64,000 nt of DNA, taken from JAKASV01 sp963754845. GTDB lineage: Bacteria > Babelota > Babeliae > Babelales > Vermiphilaceae. Under the pieces are notes generated by a model. The model was not told where the DNA came from. It was given only the letters and a program-made list of their open reading frames with translations, and ran no database searches. The translations under genes and the position numbers were made by a program. The DNA is taken from positions 1 to 64,000 of the forward strand of contig CAVWHE010000006.1 of the NCBI GenBank assembly GCA_963754845.1, written 5' to 3'. Position 1 is the stretch's first letter, and each line of letters begins with the position of its first letter. This document shows, piece after piece, positions 37,757-47,632 of the stretch.

Positions 37757-37971
37757 ACTTAGTCTATGCACACCACCGTATGATGCCAACGATCGTGGCC
37801 GCCAGAACCACCAATGGCATACACCATCAAGACCCATATTATGGCTTTGTCAAAATGCTTGTCAAGACAATTGCGTTTGCCCTCTTGCGCAACGGCAGAA
37901 AATGGAGTAGCTATGATGTACAGGAGCATCGAAAACGTCAGCGTGATGGGGTAAACAACTGAGGCAAAAGC

Positions 37972-38859
37972 GTGCCGTACGTTTGTGAAAGAGTCAGAGA
38001 CATTGCCGCGCAGCTCAAAAAGGCAGGATTCGGATGCACGCAGGAATGTGCACAGCACGCGTGGTGGCTTCTGGAATCACTCACGGGTAAAAGTCTCACC
38101 GAACTTATGATTGCCACGCCACCCGTACTTACTGAAAAACATAACGAGACTCTCGACACCTGGTTAAAAAAAATTGTTCACGAACACATGCCGCCTCAGT
38201 ACCTCTGGGATGGCATTCCTTTTGCCGGTGTTACCATTAGCATCGCCCCCCCCGTGCTTATACCGCGACCTGAAACCGAGTGGTGGGTTGCCGGACTCAT
38301 CGATGAGGCCAGAGCCTTAAAAGCACGCCACCTCCGCATTCTTGATATGTTTACCGGAAGCGGTTGTATTGCGATAGCCTTCGCGAAGGCCATTGCCCAT
38401 GCCCGCGTGTATGCCAGCGATATTGATGAAACGGCCCTGCGCTGTGCACGTGCCAACAATGAACGCAACGGGACATCGGCAACCTTCAGCACATCTGACA
38501 TTTTTGCGGCACTTTCGGGTGGAGAACACTACGACATAATCGTTGGCAACCCTCCCTACGTCGCACCCGATGAGTGGAATTCCCTTGCTGCGAGTGTACG
38601 GTGCTGGGAGGACAAACGTGCCCTCGTTGCCGACGACGACGGCTATGCCCTCATAAAAACTTTCGTCGCGCAGGCACGGTCATTTTTGCGCTCGGAGGAC
38701 CCATCGACGCGCACATTCCGACATAACCTTGTGTTTGAAATAGGACACAAGCAGGGTGCGCACGTCAGAGAAATCCTGGAAAAACATGGTTATTGCGATG
38801 TTATCATCGAAAAAGACGTGAGGGGAAAGGATCGCGTCGCACGCTCGCGGTTGGCGTAG
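37972..38859 (+). CDS. prmC: Release-factor glutamine methyltransferase PrmC
   Basis: This enzyme methylates the Gln of the GGQ motif in RF1 and RF2. It has an N-terminal helical substrate domain, then LIPRPETEWWV, SAM motif I ILDMFTGSGCIAIAFA, and the catalytic NPPY in VGNPPYVAPDEW. The 295-residue length is normal. The start is GTG 37972, preceded by GAGG at eight bases. It begins a long rightward run of genes; prfA is not beside it. Confidence 0.92.
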   Translation: MPYVCERVRDIAAQLKKAGFGCTQECAQHAWWLLESLTGKSLTELMIATPPVLTEKHNETLDTWLKKIVHEHMPPQYLWDGIPFAGVTISIAPPVLIPRPETEWWVAGLIDEARALKARHLRILDMFTGSGCIAIAFAKAIAHARVYASDIDETALRCARANNERNGTSATFSTSDIFAALSGGEHYDIIVGNPPYVAPDEWNSLAASVRCWEDKRALVADDDGYALIKTFVAQARSFLRSEDPSTRTFRHNLVFEIGHKQGAHVREILEKHGYCDVIIEKDVRGKDRVARSRLA

Positions 38860-38892
38860 ACCGCTCGTTCGCGAATCATAGGTGCAGTTCTC

Positions 38893-39567
38893 ATGAGGAT
38901 TTTTAGATCGGCGGTAAGGAATTTTGTTGCCCTTGCTTTCGGACCGCGTGAACTTGCGTGGGCGTGCGTACAGCGACCAGCTGACGCTGAGAAATTCACG
39001 CTTGTAGCAAGCGGACGATGCACGTGTGATGATGGGGAAGTCGGTGACGGCATTATTTTCAATCCGACGCGTATAGACAAACTCACGCACTCATGTTTGG
39101 CGCGACTGCCACACCACAACCGCCACCTGCGTATAAGTCTATCGCCGCCGTCAGTCACGGAATTCATTGTCACGACCATGGGCGAGCCTCCACGTCGCGA
39201 GGATCTTGGCGACGAACGTCGTGCGCTCATGGTGTGGCAAGCAACAAGTATTGGCAAAAGCGATGCTGCCCATACCGTGTTCTACGTGGGAGCGATACGT
39301 CGCGAGCATCTTTTTCAGTATGAGCTCCTGGCACTGCGTCAGCCCTGCCGTCTCGATTGCATAACAACGCGAGCAAGTACGCTCTTGTGCGCTCATGCGC
39401 GTGCTAGTGGTGTTGGCAACCATGAAATGTACGCTCTATCATGTTTGGAGGATCTTGAACGATTGGCGACGGCTGAGCTTGTTGCGACGCTCTGCGACGG
39501 TGTTCCTGATGATGCGGACCAGAAGATTATGGTCGAACTCATAGGGTTGTGTTGCACACGAGGCTGA
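38893..39567 (+). CDS. PilM-like protein, tentative
   Basis: The 224-residue protein has no strong motif. The start VRNFVALAFGPRELAWACVQ followed by FTLVASGRC resembles the first strands of the actin-like fold in PilM/GspL proteins. It ends immediately before (2-bp gap) a PilN-like gene, the classic pilM-pilN order. It is shorter than typical PilM (about 350 residues) and lacks visible nucleotide-binding motifs, so it may be a reduced form. If correct, it would sit at the cytoplasmic face of a type IV pilus or type II secretion platform. Confidence 0.4.
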   Translation: MRIFRSAVRNFVALAFGPRELAWACVQRPADAEKFTLVASGRCTCDDGEVGDGIIFNPTRIDKLTHSCLARLPHHNRHLRISLSPPSVTEFIVTTMGEPPRREDLGDERRALMVWQATSIGKSDAAHTVFYVGAIRREHLFQYELLALRQPCRLDCITTRASTLLCAHARASGVGNHEMYALSCLEDLERLATAELVATLCDGVPDDADQKIMVELIGLCCTRG

Positions 39568-39569
39568 CT

Positions 39570-40097
39570 ATGAAGCTCATTAATTTTGTCGAGACCGTTC
39601 CCGAGGAATATGAGCGCGAGTATACGCTGTGGCTCATCGTATCGATCTTCATGATCACCGTCGTTTGTGTGATCATGAGTGTGATTGAGGTCCGTCAGCT
39701 TGGACGATGGCGTACGGCACATGCCGAAAATCAAAGTCGCCTGCAGGCGACGGCGACCTGTGAGCGTGAAGCTGAACACGTAAAAAAGGTTGATGCTCGC
39801 CACGCAGAGCTTAAGGAAAAGGTTGCAACCATAAGTGCATATGCCCGCAAAAATTCGCAGGCCGTCTCCCGCCTCAAGGGATTCCACGCCGCGTGTTCAA
39901 CCGGCACTCGCCTTGCGTCACTTATGCTTGCACATGAGCAGGCAACCGTTGTTATCATATGCACTACACTTGAGGACGTGCACCGCTACAGCACATCCCT
40001 TGCACACGACGCCGACACTTTCGGCACTGTTGCCCTAACGTCGATCACGTGTGCCGCTGGCAAGGGTATTACGGCGACCTTCACGTCAAAAAGCTGA
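39570..40097 (+). CDS. PilN-like type IV pilus assembly protein
   Basis: The 175-residue protein has the PilN plan: a short cytoplasmic leader with INFVETVPEEY, one membrane helix (LWLIVSIFMITVVCVIMSVI), a coiled coil (about residues 45-95), and a small periplasmic domain with HEQATVVIICTTLEDVHRYS. ATG 39570 follows GAGG; an ATG 21 bases upstream would overlap the preceding gene. PilN links inner-membrane PilM to PilO. No pilO, pilP or pilQ is next; a TolC-type gene follows. Confidence 0.6.
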   Translation: MKLINFVETVPEEYEREYTLWLIVSIFMITVVCVIMSVIEVRQLGRWRTAHAENQSRLQATATCEREAEHVKKVDARHAELKEKVATISAYARKNSQAVSRLKGFHAACSTGTRLASLMLAHEQATVVIICTTLEDVHRYSTSLAHDADTFGTVALTSITCAAGKGITATFTSKS

Positions 40098-40175
40098 TTT
40101 TGCACACATCGTATATGAACCATTGCAATTGCGTGACTAGACGCGCTAACATCGGGACAGGATTTATGTGGACTC

Positions 40176-41540
40176 ATGTGCAAGCGCGGCGGAACGGCAA
40201 TGGTAATAGCGGTACTTGTGATGCCTTTGGTTTCACTGCCTCTTTCATCCCTTGGCAGTGGAGATTCTTTTGCTACCAGTCGCCGTTCACCATTTTCCGT
40301 TGCCGAGGCTCTCAAAAGTGCCTACGAAAACAGGCCCGATTTCAAAAAAACGCACTTTGATATCCGCGCCCTCGAGCGGTCCCAGCGTGTTGCACTTGCC
40401 GACTATCTTCCTCATATATCGTTCAAGGCCGGGGCTGGTACAGCCTCTCCGCTAAGCTTTTTTGCACCCAAGCGCTTTGCCCAGATTGAATTTTCGCAAC
40501 TACTCTATAATCCGGCAGGTCCGATCCAGAGATTTCGCATCGCACGACAGGATACACGCGTTGCCCAGTGGCAACGTAAAATCCTCGAGTACAATATTCG
40601 CGTCAACGTTGAAAGGGACGTGCTTGATCTATGGTACTCCCAGCAACGACGATGGCTCATCCTCGATTACTACATCGTCTCAAAAATGGTCTATTCTCAG
40701 GATGTTCATGAGTTTAACCTCGGCCTTTCTAACCTGAGCGCGTTCCTTCAAAAAAGGTCTGATTTTGCCAGCGCCCAGTCTCGCGCACGCCAATATTTGG
40801 AGGAAATCAGAGTTTCAAGCGAAAACCTTGAGAGGAGCGCGGCGATAACCATAAGCCCACTCACGCCGATTGATAAACAGTCTGTGAACGACCTCATTGC
40901 CGAAGCGCTACGCTCAGCGGTTACCCACACAGCACCGGAATATTTTCAGGAAGCGGTCCTTAACCGTCGGGAACTTGATGCTATCGACGAGACCATTACA
41001 AAAGAGTCGTATTGGCAAAAATTTTACTGCAAGAGTTACTTTCCCAAAATCGCTCTTTACACAATGCTTGTCAAGTACACGTATAAGGGAAACATAGCAG
41101 CGACAATCGAAGCGAGCGTGGCAACCGGATGGAACACCGGTCTCAGTATCAGCTGGCAGTTTGACGGCCTCGCCAATGTCTTTAATGCAAGTGCCGCCGA
41201 TGAGCGCGCTTTTGCCGCCATGATGGAGCGCATCGACATGATAGCAAAGATAAAAAAAGACGTGTTCATCAACCATGCCGAGCTCCGCAAGTTTTTCAAA
41301 GATTATGTATCTGCTATCATTGACTATCGACGAGCATCCAACGAGATCAAGCTCAAGAGAAAACAGTACGAAGTTGGCCTTCTTTCCCTTGTAGAAAAAA
41401 GGCAGGCTGACGTTGTTTGGTACAAAGCCAGTTATGATTTTTTAACAACCAAAATTAACGTTGCCAAACAATACAGAACTTTGCTCCATAGTTGCGGATA
41501 TCCAGAAGCGTTGCCCACGACGGCACATAGGCGTGTATGA
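40176..41540 (+). CDS. TolC-family outer-membrane efflux protein
   Basis: The 454-residue protein has a signal sequence (TAMVIAVLVMPLVSLPLSSL) and two long helical repeats typical of TolC: PFSVAEALKSAYENRPDFK...FDIRALERSQRVALADYLP in the first half, and KIKKDVFINHAELRKFFKDYV with YEVGLLSLVEKRQADVVWY in the second. TolC proteins form the outer-membrane exit duct. It overlaps the next gene by 4 bp (ATGA) and is the first of five coupled exporter genes. Confidence 0.85.
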   Translation: MCKRGGTAMVIAVLVMPLVSLPLSSLGSGDSFATSRRSPFSVAEALKSAYENRPDFKKTHFDIRALERSQRVALADYLPHISFKAGAGTASPLSFFAPKRFAQIEFSQLLYNPAGPIQRFRIARQDTRVAQWQRKILEYNIRVNVERDVLDLWYSQQRRWLILDYYIVSKMVYSQDVHEFNLGLSNLSAFLQKRSDFASAQSRARQYLEEIRVSSENLERSAAITISPLTPIDKQSVNDLIAEALRSAVTHTAPEYFQEAVLNRRELDAIDETITKESYWQKFYCKSYFPKIALYTMLVKYTYKGNIAATIEASVATGWNTGLSISWQFDGLANVFNASAADERAFAAMMERIDMIAKIKKDVFINHAELRKFFKDYVSAIIDYRRASNEIKLKRKQYEVGLLSLVEKRQADVVWYKASYDFLTTKINVAKQYRTLLHSCGYPEALPTTAHRRV

Positions 41541-42727
41541 ACATAGTCAAAATGTTGGTGATACTTGGGGGCATCGCCACGGGGACCGCAGCAGCTGCCG
41601 GCATATACAAAGCGTTTTTTGTAAAAAAAGAGAAGCGACTTTTTGCGACAGAGAAACCGCAGCGTAGAAACATAACGCAGGCTGTTCGGGCGACGGGGTA
41701 CCTTGAGACGGAAGATCTCCTTAAAATTGGCAGCATCGTGCCTGGTATCATCAAAAAGCTCTGCGTCGAAGAAAACGAGTACGTAAAAAAAGGTGATGTG
41801 CTTGCAATCATTGACGACGGCAAGGATGATACGGAGGTTCGTGAGACAGAAGGTGCCCTCGAAGAGGCACAGGCAGCCCTCGTGTACACGACCGTGCACT
41901 ATCAACGGCAAAAAACCCTCTTTGATGTCGGACAACTTTCCAAGGACAATTTTGACAAAGTCGTGAGCGATTACGACACAGCCAAGGCGCATGTAAAATC
42001 AAAACAAGCCGCATACGAATGCGCTAAACTGACTTTCACAAACAAAACCATCCGCTCGCCTCAGGACGGCCTCATTATTGAAAAAATTTCAACCGAGGGG
42101 GAAACGGTTACTCTGGCATCGCCGGCGACGATCATCTACACGCTAGCAAAAGACATACGCACCATGGACGTCAAACTTGAAATTGATGAAAATCGTGTCG
42201 GTCAAATCAAAAAAGGTCTCGTTGCTACTCTCACCTTCGATACGTACCCCTACAAAAAATTCTCGGGCACCATCGCCGACATTAGCAATGCGCCCATCAA
42301 AAAACAGACGGCCGTCAATTATCACGCGACGTTTACCATCGACAACAAGGAGCTTCTCCTGCGGCCCGGCATGACGGTTAATGCACACATCGTCGTGGCG
42401 GAAAAGGACAATGTCATAACCGTTCCCGGAGGAATATTCGCCATCAACGACATTATTCTTGAAGAGGTTGCCAAAGCGTCGAAGTATCTCTTCAAGCCCA
42501 TGACACGCCAGGCAAAGAAGGAACTTGAGAAAAAGGGCGCCTTCAAAACCGTGTGGCTTGTTGAGGACAAGGCATTCGTTGAAAAGCCCGTTGAACTCGG
42601 CATCAACGACAACGCATTTTTCGAAATAGTATCGGGGCTTACGGCAGACGAGGATATCATCGTCGACGTGGAGGAGCCAGACACGATGCAACAACTGTAC
42701 AGCAAGATATTCAGCAAGGGCCTTTAG
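41537..42727 (+). CDS. Membrane fusion protein (MacA/HlyD-type)
   Basis: The 396-residue periplasmic adaptor has an N-terminal anchor helix (MLVILGGIATGTAAAAGIYKAF), then a lipoyl half (GYLETEDLLKIGSIVPGIIKKL, NEYVKKGDVLAIID), an alpha-helical hairpin (about residues 100-150), the second lipoyl half (IRSPQDGLIIEKISTEGETV) and beta-barrel segments (LEIDENRVGQIKKGLVATLTF). It bridges the MacB-type permeases and TolC. A segment of about 40 residues (FAINDIILEEVAKASKYLF onward) is inserted near the C-terminus. Confidence 0.9.
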   Translation: MNIVKMLVILGGIATGTAAAAGIYKAFFVKKEKRLFATEKPQRRNITQAVRATGYLETEDLLKIGSIVPGIIKKLCVEENEYVKKGDVLAIIDDGKDDTEVRETEGALEEAQAALVYTTVHYQRQKTLFDVGQLSKDNFDKVVSDYDTAKAHVKSKQAAYECAKLTFTNKTIRSPQDGLIIEKISTEGETVTLASPATIIYTLAKDIRTMDVKLEIDENRVGQIKKGLVATLTFDTYPYKKFSGTIADISNAPIKKQTAVNYHATFTIDNKELLLRPGMTVNAHIVVAEKDNVITVPGGIFAINDIILEEVAKASKYLFKPMTRQAKKELEKKGAFKTVWLVEDKAFVEKPVELGINDNAFFEIVSGLTADEDIIVDVEEPDTMQQLYSKIFSKGL

Positions 42728-42728
42728 T

Positions 42729-43964
42729 GTGAAAAAGATCATTCTTCTGAAAACCTCTTTGAAAGCCATTGCGCGCCACCCGGCACGATCATTTTTGACT
42801 ATTTTGGGTGTCATGGTTGGTGCCTCGGCCATCGTCGTTACCTTTTCAATAGGACGTGGAGCAGAAGATAAAATTAGGGCCCAGGTTGCCGAGATGGGCG
42901 AAGGAACGATCCTCATTTTGCCCGGAAATGTCATAACGCCCGGCGGCACACGCTCAAGTCTTGCTCAGCCGGCACGACTCACTATCCAGGACCTGGAAGC
43001 GCTTCATGCCCAAATCGATGGCATACGTGAAATATCGCGCGGAACGCTCGGGTACCTTCTCATGGAACGCGGCACGAGAGCCGTCAAGGAGCAAGTCATT
43101 GGTGCCGACGCCAACATCCTTAAAATATTTTGCGCAAACAAAATAAAATACGGGGTTGCATTTACCCAAGAGCACGTCACTACGCGTGCCAACGTTGTCA
43201 TCATCGGATCAACGATTGCCGAAAAACTCTTTGGTGCCGAATGCGCCCTTGATAAAACCATACGCATCGGTGGGTTTCCCTTTGTCGTTATTGCGGCCAT
43301 ACGACCACAAGCTCACTACTTTGGCACCGATGATCCCAACGCGCGCGTCTTCGTACCATTTACCACGGCAAAAAAATACTTCAAACAACTAGAAGAAGTT
43401 GACGATGATCTTGGGTACATAGGATTCAGCCTTTATCATGGCGTTCCGGCAGCGCGTGTCGTACGTACGGCAAAACGCGTACTTCGCTTCCGGCACACGA
43501 TAGCGCCGGCAGACGAGGACGATTTTATCGTGCTCAACCAAGAGTCGATAGCGCAAACGGCCTCGGCAGCGGGCACTATCGTCAAGCTTTTTGGGCTCAT
43601 CGCAGCGTCAATTTCGCTTATTGTCGGTGGCGTTGGTGTTATGAACATCATGCTCGTGTGCGTCCAGGAGCGCAAACAGGAAATCGGGCTTCGTATCGCC
43701 GTGGGCGCAACGAGGGCCCTCGTTCAACTGCAGTTTATTCTTGAATCGGCAATACTTTGCGGCATAGGAGGCATCTTGGGCACCGCACTCGGCCTCCTCG
43801 GACAATGGGCCATTGTTACTTTTACCATTCTACCGAGCACCACCGAAATCACGCCTCTTGTCATGTCGCTCCTGGCAACCATTGCCATCGGCATTTTTTT
43901 TGGCTACTACCCGGCACGAAGGGCATCGCTTCTTGATCCTATCAGCGCACTCATGGGACGGTGA
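42729..43964 (+). CDS. MacB-type ABC permease 1
   Basis: The 411-residue permease has the MacB/FtsX plan without an ATPase: helix 1 (SFLTILGVMVGASAIVVTFSI), a large periplasmic MacB_PCD domain, and three C-terminal helices including ISLIVGGVGVMNIMLVCVQER and the coupling segment RKQEIGLRIAVGATR. It starts with GTG 42729, one base after the adaptor stop. It is about half identical by eye to the next gene, so the two form a tandem duplicate that probably makes a heterodimer. Confidence 0.9.
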   Translation: MKKIILLKTSLKAIARHPARSFLTILGVMVGASAIVVTFSIGRGAEDKIRAQVAEMGEGTILILPGNVITPGGTRSSLAQPARLTIQDLEALHAQIDGIREISRGTLGYLLMERGTRAVKEQVIGADANILKIFCANKIKYGVAFTQEHVTTRANVVIIGSTIAEKLFGAECALDKTIRIGGFPFVVIAAIRPQAHYFGTDDPNARVFVPFTTAKKYFKQLEEVDDDLGYIGFSLYHGVPAARVVRTAKRVLRFRHTIAPADEDDFIVLNQESIAQTASAAGTIVKLFGLIAASISLIVGGVGVMNIMLVCVQERKQEIGLRIAVGATRALVQLQFILESAILCGIGGILGTALGLLGQWAIVTFTILPSTTEITPLVMSLLATIAIGIFFGYYPARRASLLDPISALMGR

Positions 43965-43967
43965 CGC

Positions 43968-45200
43968 ATGCAACTAACCGTCATTGTAAAAAGCTCCCTG
44001 AGAACGATTTTTCACCATACGGGACGTTCGCTTTTGACGGTACTAGGTATTATGATTGGCATTGCGGCGATTATCATAACATTTGCTATTGGTCGCGGCG
44101 CCGAAGAGCGCGTGAAAGGCCAGATTATGTGGATGGGCGAAGGGGCCTGCTACATCGTTTCCGGCAATGTTATCACCCGCGGAGCTGCTCGCGCCGCCCT
44201 CTTCAAACCCGTACGATTAACCGTCGACGACATGGACGCCATTGTTCGTCAGGTAGCCGGGATCAAGGAGATATCGCGGAGCACATACACGCTTGAATTG
44301 ATCGAGTACGAAGGACAGGCGACACGCGATCGCGTACTGGGCACTGATGCCAACATTCTCAAGATCAACAGAAATAAGCTCCGCCAGGGAACAACGTTCA
44401 CACAGCAGCACGTGCTCAACAGGGCAAATGTTGCTATCATTGGACACAAGACCGCCGAAAAACTTTTCAGCAGCGCGTCGCCACTTGAAAAAACCATTCG
44501 CATCAGTGGCTACCCTTTTGTCGTCATCGGCGTCATTGAGCACCAGGAGCATTTTTTTGGTCCTGACGATCCCAATGCACGCGTTTTTGTGCCCTTCACC
44601 GTCGCCAAAAAATATTTCAGCAAAAAAAATGAATCAGAGGACGATCTCAATGCCATAGCTTTTAATTTTGATGCGAAAGTCCCGTCAGACGCTCCCTTGA
44701 GAAAAATACGACGCATCCTACGCTCTCGCCACGGCCTGAACGAAGGAGAGGAGGATGATTTCACCATCTTTGATCAGGAGTCGATCAAGAAGACCGCCGA
44801 GGACGCCATGAGAGTAATCAAGCTTCTTGGCCTCATCGCAGCATCCATTTCCCTCATTGTCGGTGGCATCGGGGTCATGAACATTATGCTCGTTTCCGTG
44901 CAAGAACGCCGGCAGGAAATAGGCCTTCGTCTTGCCCTCGGGGCCACGCAGACGCTCGTGCGTCTGCAATTTCTTTGCGAAGCGGTCATTGTGTGCGTGC
45001 TCGGCGGCCTCATCGGCACACTTATGGGCCCGGTACTACTTTTTATTCTTACGTGCATGACGAAGCTACCGAGTACCATCGAAGTGACGCCTCTTGTTGT
45101 TTCCCTTGCCGTTACCATTATAACAGGCGTATTCTTTGGCTATTATCCAGCACGATCAGCGGCGTTACTGAGCCCTCTTGATGCCCTCCTTGAACGGTGA
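43968..45200 (+). CDS. MacB-type ABC permease 2
   Basis: The 410-residue paralogue of the preceding permease has the same layout: SLLTVLGIMIGIAAIIITFAI, a MacB_PCD domain (YPFVVIG..EHQEHFFGPDDPNARVF region), ISLIVGGIGVMNIMLVSVQER and RRQEIGLRLALGATQ. ATG 43968 comes three bases after the upstream stop. It probably pairs with permease 1 in the membrane and uses the ATPase encoded next. Confidence 0.9.
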   Translation: MQLTVIVKSSLRTIFHHTGRSLLTVLGIMIGIAAIIITFAIGRGAEERVKGQIMWMGEGACYIVSGNVITRGAARAALFKPVRLTVDDMDAIVRQVAGIKEISRSTYTLELIEYEGQATRDRVLGTDANILKINRNKLRQGTTFTQQHVLNRANVAIIGHKTAEKLFSSASPLEKTIRISGYPFVVIGVIEHQEHFFGPDDPNARVFVPFTVAKKYFSKKNESEDDLNAIAFNFDAKVPSDAPLRKIRRILRSRHGLNEGEEDDFTIFDQESIKKTAEDAMRVIKLLGLIAASISLIVGGIGVMNIMLVSVQERRQEIGLRLALGATQTLVRLQFLCEAVIVCVLGGLIGTLMGPVLLFILTCMTKLPSTIEVTPLVVSLAVTIITGVFFGYYPARSAALLSPLDALLER

Positions 45201-45203
45201 TGT

Positions 45204-45914
45204 ATGGCACTTTTGTACATGCGCAACATTACTAAAACGTTCGTCACAGGCGGAGTTCCCCTGACCGTCCTCAAGGACGTCAACCTCACCATCGAGCGCG
45301 GCGAACTTCTTGCTATCACGGGACCTTCTGGCTCGGGCAAATCGACGCTCATGCATCTCATAGGATGTCTTGATACAGCAACATCAGGTACGTATACACT
45401 CGACAACAAAAATATTTCGGCATTATCGATGCGCGAGCTTGCACGCATTCGCAACGAACACATAGGTTTTGTTTTTCAAAAGTTTTTTCTCCTTTCTGAT
45501 ATGTGCGCCCTTGATAACGTGGCCCTCCCGCAGCTCTATGCCGGCGCAAGTGAAAAAGAAGCTCATGAAAAGGCGCGCATCCAGCTTGAGCGTTTGGGGC
45601 TCGGCCAACGCCTCACGTACTATCCCAATCAGCTTTCAGGAGGTCAGCAACAGCGCGTTGCCATCGCCCGAGCTCTCGTTAACGACCCCGACATCATCTT
45701 GGCTGACGAACCAACTGGCAACCTTGACTCGGCAACAGGAGCGACAATTGTTAATACATTTCTTGATCTCAACGAACATCAGAATGTAACCATCATCATA
45801 GTGACACACGATCCTGGACTTGCTCACAAAACCAAACGCATCATCAGCCTCTTTGACGGCTCCATTGTTGAAGATACAAAATTTCCAAAAGCAGCGATGC
45901 CAGACGAGCCGTGA
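45204..45914 (+). CDS. LolD/MacB-type ABC transporter ATPase
   Basis: The 236-residue ATPase has Walker A ITGPSGSGKSTLMHLIG, Q-loop IGFVFQKFFLL, signature LSGGQQQRVAIARAL, Walker B DIILADEPTGNLDS and switch VTHDPGLA. The short spacing and ADEPTGNLDS are typical of the MacB/LolD/FtsE group. It serves the two upstream permeases. In MacB itself the ATPase is fused to the permease; here it is separate, as in LolCDE. Confidence 0.93.
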   Translation: MALLYMRNITKTFVTGGVPLTVLKDVNLTIERGELLAITGPSGSGKSTLMHLIGCLDTATSGTYTLDNKNISALSMRELARIRNEHIGFVFQKFFLLSDMCALDNVALPQLYAGASEKEAHEKARIQLERLGLGQRLTYYPNQLSGGQQQRVAIARALVNDPDIILADEPTGNLDSATGATIVNTFLDLNEHQNVTIIIVTHDPGLAHKTKRIISLFDGSIVEDTKFPKAAMPDEP

Positions 45915-46072
45915 ACGAGCGTAGTATTTTTAACCTACATCGGGCAACCCTTGACCACGACTACGCCAAACAACGCGGGCTTGTTTTTATGGAAGGAGTA
46001 AGCAGCGATGGTCGCAAAGAGATTGGTGAAGGAACCAGCCCCGGACCTATGACGTGTGTGTTCTACTTGTAG
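45911..46072 (+). CDS. Possible small coupled protein (53 residues)
   Basis: A GTG at 45911 overlaps the stop of the ATPase gene (GTGA) and opens 53 codons, reading MNERSIFNLHRATLDHDYAK early and ending SPGPMTCVFYL. The exact four-base overlap is typical of coupled genes. The product is hydrophilic and matches nothing I know. It may be a small real gene or a remnant of a longer one. Confidence 0.35.
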   Translation: MNERSIFNLHRATLDHDYAKQRGLVFMEGVSSDGRKEIGEGTSPGPMTCVFYL

Positions 46073-46193
46073 GGCATTGTTCAGAGGTCTATTATTGCAA
46101 TCTGCAACCATTGGTATTTTAGATGATTTTTTTGTATAATTCTACACTTAGTGGCTAATTATTATTTGAGACTATTTGCAGAAGGATCTATTG

Positions 46194-47621
46194 GTGAATT
46201 ACATACTTAGACGTGTTTTGTTGTGTACCATAATTTTCACGTGTTCGCCGTCTTTTTATGCTATGGAGCCAGGTGGTGAGACACCGCTTTGCGCAGCAGT
46301 TCGAGATGGCAACAAGGAAACGGTTGTTCAATTGCTTAATGACGGAGCTAACATAAAAGCGACAGATAACGATGGTAACCACCCTCTCCACTGGGCTTGC
46401 GCGTACGGCCATACGGAAATCGTTGAACTACTTCTTGACAGGGGGGCTAACATAGAAGCAGCAGATGGTTATGGGCGCCATGCTCTTCACCTGGCTTGCG
46501 AGTACGGCCATACGGAAACCGTCGAACTGCTTCTTGACAGGGGGGCTAACAGAGAAGCGACAAGGGCGAATGGTGCACGACCCCTCCACGGGGCATGCTG
46601 GGCGGGCAACGCGGAAATCGTTGAACTACTTCTTGCCAGGGGGGCTAACAGAGAAGCGACAGGTAGGAATGGTGCACGACCCCTCCACTGGGCATGCTGG
46701 GCGGGCAACGCGGAAATCGCTGGACTACTTCTTGCCAGAGGTGCTGACATAGAAGCGACAGGTAGGAATGGTGCACGACCCCTCCACTGGGCGTGCGGGA
46801 AAGGCCATCCTCTCCATATGGCGTGCGGGAAAGGCCATACGGAAATCGTCGAACTACTTCTTGCCAGGGGAGCTAACATAGAAGCAGCAGATAACGATGG
46901 GTGCTCTGCTCTTCACATGGCTTGCGCGTACGGCCATACGGAAACCGTCGAACTGCTTCTTGACAGGGGGGCTGACATAGAAGCAGCAGATAACGATGGT
47001 AACCGCCCTCTCCACTGTGCCTCCAAGGTAGGGGCGGAAGATATTGTTGACCTTCTCCTGCTCTATGGAGCTCATGAGGATGCCCGCGACAATGAAGGAA
47101 GAACTGCTGCCGACCTTACTTTATATCTTGAGAAATATATCCTCATTCGCGACCGCGTCACGCGCATGCGCACGTTTTTACAGCATCTGGCCAAAGCCAA
47201 TCTGGAAGAAGCAAAGAGTGCATTCAGGGATCTCGGTCAGCCTGGCACACATTACAATCTTCATGGCAGGGATGGCAGGACACCACTGCATTATGCCGTA
47301 CGTAACGCCGGCAGATGCGAGAGCATCAGCAACAGCTGGGTAAAGCTTGTTAGCGCTCTTATTGATCGAGCGGTCGATGTTAATGTCCGCGATTGTGATG
47401 GCAATACGCCGCTTCATTACGCCGTGTTTAATGAAAATGCTCTCCTTACCCGTTTTCTCGTTGCACGCGGTGCACGCGTTGATGTGCAAAACCGTGAAGG
47501 TATTTCACCTATGTCGGCAAATGCAAGTTTTTTCATGAATTATGTCTTCGGCTCAGCACGTGCCATTAAAGATGTTGAAAGTTCGAGCTCCTTGAGTGGT
47601 GCCGGTGCTCACCAAAAATAA
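46194..47621 (+). CDS. Secreted ankyrin-repeat protein, long array
   Basis: The 475-residue protein has a signal peptide (NYILRRVLLCTIIFTCSPSFYA) and about seven near-identical consecutive ankyrin repeats (residues about 30-290, consensus NGxxPLHWACxxGHTEIVEL then LLxRGANIEA). A helical linker and two more repeats near the C-terminus follow. One repeat is truncated (CGKGHPLHMACGKGHTE), a sign of slippage or unequal exchange. The DNA of adjacent repeats is also nearly identical, so the expansion is recent. GTG 46194 with AAGGA upstream is preferred; TTG 46191 and TTG 46176 are alternatives. An exported ankyrin protein is a plausible host-interaction factor, but no target can be named. Confidence 0.85.
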   Translation: MNYILRRVLLCTIIFTCSPSFYAMEPGGETPLCAAVRDGNKETVVQLLNDGANIKATDNDGNHPLHWACAYGHTEIVELLLDRGANIEAADGYGRHALHLACEYGHTETVELLLDRGANREATRANGARPLHGACWAGNAEIVELLLARGANREATGRNGARPLHWACWAGNAEIAGLLLARGADIEATGRNGARPLHWACGKGHPLHMACGKGHTEIVELLLARGANIEAADNDGCSALHMACAYGHTETVELLLDRGADIEAADNDGNRPLHCASKVGAEDIVDLLLLYGAHEDARDNEGRTAADLTLYLEKYILIRDRVTRMRTFLQHLAKANLEEAKSAFRDLGQPGTHYNLHGRDGRTPLHYAVRNAGRCESISNSWVKLVSALIDRAVDVNVRDCDGNTPLHYAVFNENALLTRFLVARGARVDVQNREGISPMSANASFFMNYVFGSARAIKDVESSSSLSGAGAHQK

Positions 47622-47632
47622 GTAAAGTTTGG

